A DNA stretch of 5,587 bases, taken from the NCBI GenBank assembly GCA_030647705.1, contig JAUSJJ010000118.1:1-5587 (forward strand), written 5' to 3'. How positions within the stretch are numbered: position 1 is the stretch's first letter; each line of letters starts with the position of its first letter. The notes under the pieces were generated by a model that was not told the origin of the DNA, searched no databases, and saw only the letters and a program-made list of their open reading frames with translations. Below are positions 1-4,793 of the stretch, piece after piece. A program made the position numbers and the translations under genes. Source of the stretch: Dehalococcoidia bacterium (GTDB taxonomy: Bacteria > Chloroflexota > Dehalococcoidia > JAUSJJ01).

Positions 1-303
1 GTCTTTCTCTATGCCCATGTACTCCAGCAGCCGGTGCAGCATGGCCAGGCGCCGCCGACTGTGGTAGTTGCCCTCGTTGTAGTGGCAGTCGCCAGGATGG
101 CACCCATAGACCAAGACGCCGTCAGCGCCTTCCATGAAGGCCCTCACGATGAACAATGGGTCCACTCGCCCCGAGCAGGGCACGCGAATCACTCTAACGT
201 TCGAGGGGTACGTAGTACGGCTGGTACCCGCCATATCGGCGCCGGCGTAGCTGCACCAGTTACATAGAAAGCCGATTATCTTCGGCTGATACACTACCGC
301 CAT
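1..303 (-). CDS. mvhD: MvhD-family hydrogenase/heterodisulfide reductase iron-sulfur subunit (partial, C-terminus off window)
   Basis: The first 101 residues are visible; the reading frame is open to the left edge, so the 3' end is missing. The cysteine pattern is that of the MvhD family, which carries a [2Fe-2S] cluster: a C14-N-W-C17 motif followed by SYAGAD, C43 in a PCSGR context, and C68/C73 in a GCHPGDCHY motif. Known family role: it takes electrons from a hydrogenase (MvhAG) or formate dehydrogenase and delivers them to HdrA. The ATG at 303 lies inside the end of hdrA (10-nt overlap), and a GAGGTGA ribosome-binding site sits 7 nt upstream, so start and translational coupling are well supported. 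No frameshift is seen. The electron-donating enzyme is not in the window; its gene may lie further left. Soluble, cytoplasmic by inference. Confidence 0.93.
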   Translation of the reverse strand, partial: MAVVYQPKIIGFLCNWCSYAGADMAGTSRTTYPSNVRVIRVPCSGRVDPLFIVRAFMEGADGVLVYGCHPGDCHYNEGNYHSRRRLAMLHRLLEYMGIEKD

Positions 304-2291
304 AGGGAAGTCACCTCTGCCAGGACCTGCTGGCTGGTAAACCCACGCAGGTTAATCGCGCCAGGACGGCAGGCCACAATGCACAGCCCGCAACCCTTGC
401 ACTTGCTCTCGTTGATGACAGATACCGTGCGTCCATCCCTGAGCGTCTCCTTCTCCGGGGCGCCGAAGGGGCAGACCTCGTGGCAAGCGAAGCAACTTAC
501 GCACTTCACCGGGTCTACGATGGCGGTCATCGGGTCGGTGGCCAACTCTTCCTTGCTGAGCAGCCCGATGGCCTTGGCCGCAGCCGCGCCGCCATGCGCC
601 ACAGACTCCGGTATGTCACGCGGGCCGACCGCAGCGCCGGCCACAAACACCCCGTCGGTGTGCGTCTCGACAGGCCGCAGCTTGGGGTGAGCCTCTACCA
701 GGAAGTTGTAGCTATCGTGGCTGATATTCAGCGTCTGCGCCAGGCCCACCACTCCATCGCTTGCCTCTACGCCGGTCGCCAGCACCACCAGGTCGGCTGG
801 AATCTCCACAGGCCTCCCGATGAGCGAGTCTTCGCCTCTCACGATGAGCTTCTTGCCCTCCCGGTGGATCTTGGATACGCGGCCCCGTATCCAGAGCGCG
901 CCGGCTTCCTGCTGTGACCGCCGGTAGAACTCCTCGAAGTCCTTGCCGCCGGTCCTCACGTCGATGTAGAAGATATATATCTGTATCTCCGGGTCGTGCT
1001 CCTTGAGCATGATGGCGTGCTTGGCATTATACATGCAGCATATCTTACTGCAGTAAGGCCGCCCTATCCGGTCGTCACGCGAGCCGACGCAGCTCACTAT
1101 GACCACGGTCTTGGGATGGGCGCCGTCAGATGGCCGCTTCACCTCACCGCCGGTCGGGCCCGAAGCGCTCATCAGCCGCTCCAGTTGCAGGCCACTGATG
1201 ACGTCCGGTATTCGGCCACCGCCATACTCACCCAGGACACTGTGATCGAAGGTCTTGAAACCAGTAGCCACCACGATAGCGCCGAACTTCTCGGTCAGTA
1301 TCTGCTCCGGCTGCTCCCAGTCTATGGCGCCGGTGGGGCAGATCTTCTCGCAGATGCGGCACTCCGGCGGCTTCTTGCCTTCCTTGGTCTCAGCCCATTT
1401 CAGGTACTTGATATAGCGGCAACTTGCCGTATCGATGACCGGCTTGTTGGGGACTGCCTGAGCAAAGGGGATGTAGATAGACTTGCGCTTGCCCATACCC
1501 ATATCGAACTCGGAGTTCACGTTCTCCGGACACTTCTGCCAACACGTCCCGCATCCGGTGCACTTGACGTGGTCAACCAGGCGCGACTTCTGCCTGATCT
1601 CGACCTCGAAGTTGCCCACGAAGCCATTGACCGACTTGACCTCGGCGGAGGTCAACAGGGTGATTTTCGGATGCTGCGCCAAGTCAACCATCTTGGGCGT
1701 CAGGATACAGGCCGAGCAGTCCAGCGTGGGGAAGGTTTTGTCCAACTGGGACATGCGCCCGCCGATGCTGGGCTCCCGCTCCACCAGGACAACCTCGTGG
1801 CCGGCGTTAGCGATATCCAGGGCCGCCTGGATGCCGGTAATGCCCCCGCCTATGACCAGCGCCCTGGGAGTCATTGAGACGCGCTTGGGCGTCAGCGGCT
1901 CATCCCGGGTCACCTTGGCCACCGCCATCCCGATGAGATCGATGGCCTTGGAGGTGGCCGCCTCCTTATTGTCGCCGTGCACCCAGGAGCAGTGCTCCCG
2001 AATGTTGGCTATCTCCATCAGATAGGGATTCAGTCCGGCGGAAGCCACGGTGCGCCGGAAGGTGTTCTCGTGCATGCGCGGCGAACAGGCAGATACCACC
2101 ACCCGGTTCAAGCGGTGCTGCTTGATAGCATCCCGAATCGCCGACTGCCCCGCCTCGCTGCAGGTGTACTTGGCATCAGCGGCATAGACCACCTGCGGCA
2201 TCTTCCGCGCGGCTTCCACCGTCCTGTTTATGTCAACTACACCAGCTATGTTGCTGCCGCAGTGGCAGACAAATACGCCGATCCTCGCCAT
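294..2291 (-). CDS. hdrA: CoB-CoM heterodisulfide reductase-like subunit A (FAD/iron-sulfur, electron-bifurcating)
   Basis: 665 residues, the usual HdrA length. Seen in order: an N-terminal HdrA domain with C9-H-C11, C44 and C69; a Rossmann FAD-binding motif GGGITGIQAA at 148-157 followed by a GGRMSQLDKTFP stretch and C192/C195; an inserted ferredoxin-like domain with C244-x2-C247-x2-C250-x3-C254 and C291-x19-C311-x2-C314-x3-C318; the second half of the FAD domain, ending in an ATGVEASDG/GVFVAGAAVGPRDIPE region; and two C-terminal [4Fe-4S] motifs, C597/600/603/607 and C631/634/637/641. Family knowledge: HdrA carries the bifurcating FAD and exchanges electrons with MvhD, HdrC and ferredoxin. 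The ATG at 2291 directly follows the hdrB stop with no spacer, and an AAGGGG sequence in the end of hdrB may serve as ribosome-binding site. In non-methanogens the physiological disulfide or other acceptor is generally unknown, so the substrate cannot be told from sequence. Confidence 0.96.
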   Translation of the reverse strand: MARIGVFVCHCGSNIAGVVDINRTVEAARKMPQVVYAADAKYTCSEAGQSAIRDAIKQHRLNRVVVSACSPRMHENTFRRTVASAGLNPYLMEIANIREHCSWVHGDNKEAATSKAIDLIGMAVAKVTRDEPLTPKRVSMTPRALVIGGGITGIQAALDIANAGHEVVLVEREPSIGGRMSQLDKTFPTLDCSACILTPKMVDLAQHPKITLLTSAEVKSVNGFVGNFEVEIRQKSRLVDHVKCTGCGTCWQKCPENVNSEFDMGMGKRKSIYIPFAQAVPNKPVIDTASCRYIKYLKWAETKEGKKPPECRICEKICPTGAIDWEQPEQILTEKFGAIVVATGFKTFDHSVLGEYGGGRIPDVISGLQLERLMSASGPTGGEVKRPSDGAHPKTVVIVSCVGSRDDRIGRPYCSKICCMYNAKHAIMLKEHDPEIQIYIFYIDVRTGGKDFEEFYRRSQQEAGALWIRGRVSKIHREGKKLIVRGEDSLIGRPVEIPADLVVLATGVEASDGVVGLAQTLNISHDSYNFLVEAHPKLRPVETHTDGVFVAGAAVGPRDIPESVAHGGAAAAKAIGLLSKEELATDPMTAIVDPVKCVSCFACHEVCPFGAPEKETLRDGRTVSVINESKCKGCGLCIVACRPGAINLRGFTSQQVLAEVTSLWR
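311..317 (-). promoter_or_regulatory. Ribosome-binding site of mvhD
   Basis: GAGGTGA on the minus strand, 7 nt before the mvhD ATG at 303. It lies within the last codons of hdrA. This fixes the mvhD start and suggests that its translation is coupled to that of hdrA. Confidence 0.7.
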
Positions 2292-3158
2292 CTAAGCCGC
2301 CATCCCCTTACTCTTGAGCATGGGCATCGGGTCAACCAGGTGCTTGTCCAGCATCAGCTTCTTTGCAGAAAAGCCCAGCGCCAGCCCCATCAGTTGAGTG
2401 AAATACAGCGCGGGCATTTGAATCTTCTCTTTGCGCTCCGCTTCGACCTCTCTCTGATGAAAATCGAGGTTGAAATGGCACATGGGGCAGGCCACCGCGA
2501 TGCAGTCGGCGCCCATGCTCCTGGCCGCCAGCAGGATCTTCGAGCTAAGCCTGTTCACTACATCGGGGCGGGGCATGCTCATCCCGGCGCCGCAGCACTC
2601 GGTCTTGAAGTCCCAGTCCACCGGCTCCGCACCCAGTCTGGACATCAACTTGTCCATGGTCTGCGGGTTGTTCTCATCGTCGAACTTCAGTATCTTCTGG
2701 GGCCGCACCAGCAGGCAACCGTAATAGCAGGCGACCTTGAGTCCCTGCAGGGGCTTCTTCACTTCCAGGTCCAGGCTATCGGAGGCAAGCACCTTGAGCA
2801 AAGGCTCCACTACCACGGAGTTCTTGAACGGCTTATCGATGGCCTGGTTGACCGCGCTGAGCACCGCAGGGTTTTCCATTTCGTGCATGGCCAGCTTCAT
2901 CCGGGAGAAGCCCACCGCGCAGGGGACAACCATGGGAAGCTGCATCGCCTCGGCCTTCTGCAGGTTGCGGGCAGGCAAAGCCAGCCCCAGCATGTAGTCA
3001 GTGGTGTGCGCCGACCACGCGCCGCAGCAGTTCCAGTCTTTGAGCTCCCTGAGATCCACGCCGGCCGCCTCACATACCAGACGCGCCGATGCGTTGTACT
3101 CCAGCATGGTGCCATGCAGAGTACAGCCCGGGAAATAAGCGTAAGGAGTCTGTGCCAT
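2292..3158 (-). CDS. hdrB: Heterodisulfide reductase-like subunit B (two CCG domains)
   Basis: 288 residues, typical for HdrB. Two CCG (cysteine-rich) domains are visible. The first has C12-x31-C44-C45-x34-C80, but the expected final cysteine of the CxxC is G83 (PCAVGFSRM). The second is complete: C148-x39-C188-C189-x34-C224-x2-C227. In characterised HdrB each CCG motif holds a noncubane [4Fe-4S] cluster, and this pair forms the site of heterodisulfide reduction. The ATG at 3158 begins MAQTPYAYFPGC, which fits the usual N-terminus of the family. Only a weak ribosome-binding site (AGGATAAG or the GGG nearer the ATG) is seen. The gene lies 83 nt downstream of hdrC and directly abuts hdrA. Substitution of a cluster ligand is unusual; see findings. 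CCG domains also occur in succinate:quinone reductase SdhE, GlpC and LldE, but the neighbours make HdrB by far the best call. Confidence 0.95.
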   Translation of the reverse strand: MAQTPYAYFPGCTLHGTMLEYNASARLVCEAAGVDLRELKDWNCCGAWSAHTTDYMLGLALPARNLQKAEAMQLPMVVPCAVGFSRMKLAMHEMENPAVLSAVNQAIDKPFKNSVVVEPLLKVLASDSLDLEVKKPLQGLKVACYYGCLLVRPQKILKFDDENNPQTMDKLMSRLGAEPVDWDFKTECCGAGMSMPRPDVVNRLSSKILLAARSMGADCIAVACPMCHFNLDFHQREVEAERKEKIQMPALYFTQLMGLALGFSAKKLMLDKHLVDPMPMLKSKGMAA

Positions 3159-3180
3159 TGCGAACCCGATCTTATCCTGC

Positions 3181-3209
3181 GGCCGCTCCGGAAAGAGCCG
3201 GACCCGGCC
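3181..3209 (-). other. Intercistronic hairpin between hdrC and hdrB
   Basis: The 83-nt spacer between the two genes contains an inverted repeat. The inner stem is TCCGG (3187-3191) with CCGGA (3198-3202) around a 6-nt loop. An outer GGCC/GGCC stem (3181-3184 with 3206-3209) is separated from it by a small internal loop. No T-run follows it in the direction of transcription, so it is not a typical terminator. It could stabilise mRNA ends or mark a processing site; that role is inferred. Confidence 0.45.
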
Positions 3210-3241
3210 AGCTTACCCTCTCATCATTCGTGCTCAAGCGC

Positions 3242-3793
3242 CTAACGCTTGATCCTGGCGAATATCGCCTCTACCTCAGCCGTGCCCTTGAACACAGGCA
3301 TCAGGGCAAGCTTGCCCTTCCTCAGCATGGTGGGCAGGATATCCATGCCCGTGAACGGATGGCGGCTCAACATGTTGAAGGCCACGCTAAGTCCCATCTC
3401 ATAGAGGCGTCCTGTGAATTCGACTGACTTCAGAAATACCTGATGATACAGCTTGACGTTCTTCTCTGCGGCAGGGGCCTTCTCGGCCACAGCCAGCAAC
3501 CGCACCGCCTCGATGGCCTTGGCGATGTCTATCTGGACGGGGCAACGCACGGAGCAAGTCTGGCAGGACACACACATCCAGATGGTGGAGCTCTTCAGCG
3601 CCTCTTCCTTGAGGCCCAACTGAATCGCCCTGATCATCTGGCGGGGGGTCAAGTCCATGTCATAAGCGGTGGGGCATCCGGCGCTGCATTTGCCGCACTG
3701 GTAGCAGTCCATGATGCGCTGCCCGCTCTGCTTGCCGACGTAATCCAGAAACTCGCTTGAAGCTACCGGAGTAATGGCGCCGGCCATCTGCAT
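3242..3793 (-). CDS. hdrC: Heterodisulfide reductase-like subunit C (two [4Fe-4S] ferredoxin-like)
   Basis: 183 residues from the ATG at 3793. Two ferredoxin motifs are visible: C30-x2-C33-x2-C36-x3-C40-P and C74-x2-C77-x2-C80-x3-C84-P, each followed by a helical region, as in HdrC. The C-terminal half has no further cysteines. Family role: it carries electrons between HdrA and HdrB in the cytoplasmic complex. The start is uncertain. The frame also offers TTG at 3811, preceded by an AGGT within a tandem repeat and by an in-frame stop at 3818-3820, which would give 189 residues, and a second ATG at 3787. ATG 3793 is preferred because it is the first ATG after that stop, with a weak AGGG upstream. 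First gene of the operon, with a strong promoter about 50 nt upstream. Confidence 0.94.
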   Translation of the reverse strand: MQMAGAITPVASSEFLDYVGKQSGQRIMDCYQCGKCSAGCPTAYDMDLTPRQMIRAIQLGLKEEALKSSTIWMCVSCQTCSVRCPVQIDIAKAIEAVRLLAVAEKAPAAEKNVKLYHQVFLKSVEFTGRLYEMGLSVAFNMLSRHPFTGMDILPTMLRKGKLALMPVFKGTAEVEAIFARIKR

Positions 3794-3806
3794 ACTGAGT
3801 GACCCT

Positions 3807-3844
3807 GTCAATTCTACCTAATTCTACCTAGTCAATTCTACGCA
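3807..3844 (-). repeat. Short tandem repeat in the hdrC leader
   Basis: On the plus strand the 10-mer ATTCTACCTA occurs twice in perfect tandem (3811-3820 and 3821-3830), and an imperfect third copy starts at 3835. The 11-mer GTCAATTCTAC flanks the array at 3807-3817 and 3831-3841. On the transcribed (minus) strand this gives three GTAGAAT units with 10- and 14-nt spacing, two of them preceded by TAG so as to form an AGGT. The array lies between the predicted transcription start and the hdrC start codon, and the possible TTG start falls at its edge. Confidence 0.8.
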
Positions 3845-3846
3845 CC

Positions 3847-3875
3847 ATTATAGCACCGAATCTCCCAAATTGGAA
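3847..3875 (-). promoter_or_regulatory. Promoter of the hdrCBA-mvhD operon (extended -10)
   Basis: On the minus strand, a perfect TATAAT (3852-3847) is preceded by TGC, giving the extended -10 motif TGnTATAAT. A poor -35 (TTCCAA, 3875-3870) lies 17 nt upstream, as is common when the -10 is extended. The expected transcription start is near 3840, giving a leader of about 48 nt to the hdrC ATG. It reads towards hdrC with nothing else between. Confidence 0.7.
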
Positions 3876-3921
3876 GGCTGGGGGACTCCGGTTCAGGCAC
3901 GGAGCGCACTGGAGCCTGTCC

Positions 3922-3956
3922 CAGATTGGAGACAGATTGAAAATGACCGTTCGGTC
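3922..3956. promoter_or_regulatory. Possible operator: direct repeat plus palindrome upstream of the hdr promoter
   Basis: CAGATTG occurs twice, at 3922-3928 and 3933-3939, with an 11-nt period (about one helical turn). Five bases further on lies the inverted repeat GACCG-TT-CGGTC (3945-3956). They are centred roughly 90 to 110 nt upstream of the predicted hdrC transcription start. Dyads of this form are used by TetR-like and other dimeric regulators, but no regulator gene is visible in the window, so binding is conjecture. Confidence 0.3.
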
Positions 3957-3977
3957 TTTGTGCTGTTTTTCACCGAC

Positions 3978-3993
3978 GGGGCGCCGGCGCCCC
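3978..3993. repeat. GC-rich palindrome, copy 1
   Basis: A perfect 16-nt palindrome, GGGGCGCCGGCGCCCC, in an AC...TG context. A nearly identical sequence, differing by one inserted A at the centre, occurs at 4737-4753. No T-run follows on either strand, so it is not a typical intrinsic terminator. It could be a REP-like dispersed element. Confidence 0.7.
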
Positions 3994-4092
3994 TGACTAA
4001 TCCACGGCCTTAAGTTGATGCTCGCGCCAACGGCATTTGCCACCCCCTTGGACGTGAATCGGGCGTTCCGAGAGCTACGTCGGCTTTGCTCT

Positions 4093-4101
4093 ATTGTAGC
4101 A
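4093..4101 (-). promoter_or_regulatory. Second, upstream extended -10 element reading towards hdrC
   Basis: TGCTACAAT on the minus strand matches TGnTATAAT with one mismatch. The -35 region is poor (TTCTAA at a 17-nt spacing). Transcription would start near 4086 and run about 290 nt before hdrC, through the GC palindrome and the main promoter. It could be a second operon promoter or drive a small RNA; there is no direct support for either. Confidence 0.4.
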
Positions 4102-4118
4102 GAAGGGCAAGCCCGTTA

Positions 4119-4154
4119 GAAAGGCCCCCGAACCTGCCCAATCACCAAGGGGCC
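4119..4154 (-). terminator. Weak terminator-like hairpin downstream of the minus-strand relic
   Basis: On the minus strand, GGCCCC (4154-4149) can pair with GGGGCC (4128-4123) across a 20-nt loop, followed by TTTCT. It lies about 45 nt after the stop of the minus-strand relic, where that gene's terminator would be expected. The long loop and short T-run make it a weak candidate. Confidence 0.3.
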
Positions 4155-4198
4155 GCGTTTAACCCCTGGAATCCGATTCCGACCTTCCAGGCCAGGAC

Positions 4199-4354
4199 TT
4201 AGCGCTTGGGATTCAGCAGTATTCCTTCCTGTGGCCGCCGGCGACCTGCGCCGTACGTCCTGGCCCAGCGATAGAACCCCAGGGCAGCGGCAAAAGCCAC
4301 CAGCGCAATCGCCAGCCAGACGACCAGCGCCGGGGAAATCGTGGCCGGCGCGCT
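4199..4354 (-). pseudogene. C-terminal membrane-anchor relic of an unknown protein
   Basis: A minus-strand frame ending in TAA (4201-4199) encodes about 50 residues that look like the tail of a surface or membrane protein. It has an APATISPALVVW lead-in, a hydrophobic segment of about 20 residues rich in Ala, Leu and Val, then FYRWAR, a basic GAGRRR stretch and a short tail ending in NPKR. It has no start codon; an in-frame TGA (4357-4355) closes it upstream. The hydrophobic-then-basic order is the positive-inside signature of a C-terminal anchor. Its 5' end meets the S41 relic on the other strand near 4320-4340, so the body of the gene is missing. The family is not recognisable. Confidence 0.5.
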
Positions 4355-4658
4355 TCAGGACGCTCTGCGCGCCAGGATCGTCGGTGAGACCACGTTCGGC
4401 ACAGGCACCGTGCTTGGAGAGTTTGACCTGCGCGACGGCTCGGCGTTGCTGCTCGCCATACAGGAGTGGCTGACGCCAAACGGCCGCACCATATGGCGCC
4501 AGGGGCTTGTTCCAGACGTTGCCGTTTCCCTGCCTGCAGACCGGCAGCCCCTTCATCCGGATGCGGAGCAGGAAATGACGGCGGCCCAACTGGAACAAAG
4601 CGGGGACACCCAACTACTGGAGGCTCTAAGCCTGCTGGCCCAGACCGGAGGCAGCTAG
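4335..4658 (+). pseudogene. Truncated S41 (carboxy-terminal processing) peptidase, C-terminal part only
   Basis: About 107 residues to the TAG at 4656-4658. They match the end of an S41/CtpA peptidase domain: EIVAGALQDALRAR, then a VGETTFGTGTVL strand, DGSALLLA, EWLTPNGR and a GLVPDVAV stretch, followed by an acidic, Gln-rich C-terminal tail. The N-terminal region, the PDZ domain and the catalytic-serine segment that normally precede EIVAGALQD are absent. The frame is closed by a stop at 4272-4274, and the bases between read better as the membrane anchor on the opposite strand. At the place where many CtpA enzymes have the catalytic lysine (GKGTVQ) this one has Thr (GTGTVL); whether this was an active variant is unclear. 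A GTG at 4341 could start a 105-codon frame, but no ribosome-binding site or promoter is seen, so a relic is the best call. Confidence 0.75.
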
Positions 4659-4695
4659 TACCCGGGGTGCAATACCGGCGCTAGTCACAGAGGCC

Positions 4696-4725
4696 ATTAT
4701 ACCGGCCCGTTGGACACAAACCCAA
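4696..4725 (-). promoter_or_regulatory. Possible orphan minus-strand promoter
   Basis: A perfect TATAAT (4701-4696), with TTGGGT (4725-4720) 18 nt upstream, on the minus strand. It would transcribe leftwards, antisense to the S41 relic, where no intact minus-strand gene follows. The base run TATAATGG is shared with the hdrC promoter. It may be what is left of a gene removed by rearrangement. Confidence 0.35.
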
Positions 4726-4736
4726 GGAAGAGTTAC

Positions 4737-4753
4737 GGGGCGCCGGACGCCCC
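4737..4753. repeat. GC-rich palindrome, copy 2
   Basis: GGGGCG (4737-4742) and CGCCCC (4748-4753) around CCGGA. It is the same sequence as copy 1 at 3978-3993 with one extra central A, and the flanking AC and TG are also shared. Its right arm overlaps a second inverted repeat, CCCCTGT (4750-4756) with ACAGGGG (4760-4766), so the two hairpins cannot form together. Confidence 0.7.
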
Positions 4754-4756
4754 TGT

Positions 4757-4786
4757 TTGACAGGGGGACTCGTATTCCGCTAGGCT
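4757..4786 (+). promoter_or_regulatory. Promoter of the PrsW-family protease gene
   Basis: A perfect -35 TTGACA (4757-4762) and, 18 nt further on, TAGGCT (4781-4786), which keeps the T1, A2 and T6 of the -10 consensus. The predicted transcription start is at 4792-4794, at or just before the ATG at 4794. The -35 sits in the loop and arm of an inverted repeat (4750-4766). Confidence 0.5.
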
Positions 4787-4793
4787 TGATAAC

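Larger units (their letters stand above)
3794..4198. other. Intergenic region upstream of hdrC with no credible gene
   Basis: About 400 nt without a supported coding sequence. It contains the hdrC promoter and leader repeat, the operator-like repeats, a perfect GC-rich palindrome, a second upstream -10 element, and a weak terminator-like hairpin; each is listed separately. A GTG-initiated minus-strand frame (4043..3828, 71 codons) crosses it. That frame has no recognisable domain, has its G-run directly against the start codon, and runs through the hdrC promoter, so it was not called. Confidence 0.6.

Noticed and set aside
178..230. Suspected frameshift in mvhD around the YPSNVRV segment
   Set aside because: Re-reading the complement gives TACCCCTCG and the frame continues without a break through all conserved cysteines.
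996..1877. Plus-strand open frame of 293 codons antisense to hdrA
   Set aside because: Shadow of hdrA in a GC-rich genome; no motif and no ribosome-binding context.
1977..3245. Long plus-strand open frame (422 codons) antisense to hdrB and the start of hdrA
   Set aside because: It has no recognisable domain, is rich in His, Arg and Gln as expected from the complement of GC-rich codons, and lies entirely over well-supported hdr genes.
3807..3844. Start of a CRISPR array
   Set aside because: The repeats are 10-11 nt, nearly adjacent, without unique spacers of proper length, and no cas gene is present.
3978..3993. GC palindrome as an intrinsic terminator
   Set aside because: No T-run follows on either strand. 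The only nearby T-run (3966-3970) is on the 5' side in plus orientation, where no gene ends, and on the minus strand it reads as an A-run.
3828..4043. GTG-initiated 71-codon minus-strand frame upstream of hdrC
   Set aside because: It runs through the hdrC promoter and the leader repeat, has no proper ribosome-binding spacing and no recognisable motif.
4116..4613. Minus-strand open frame of 165 codons across both relics
   Set aside because: It is out of frame with the membrane-anchor tail and antisense to the S41 peptidase segment, both of which have real protein character. Its composition looks random.
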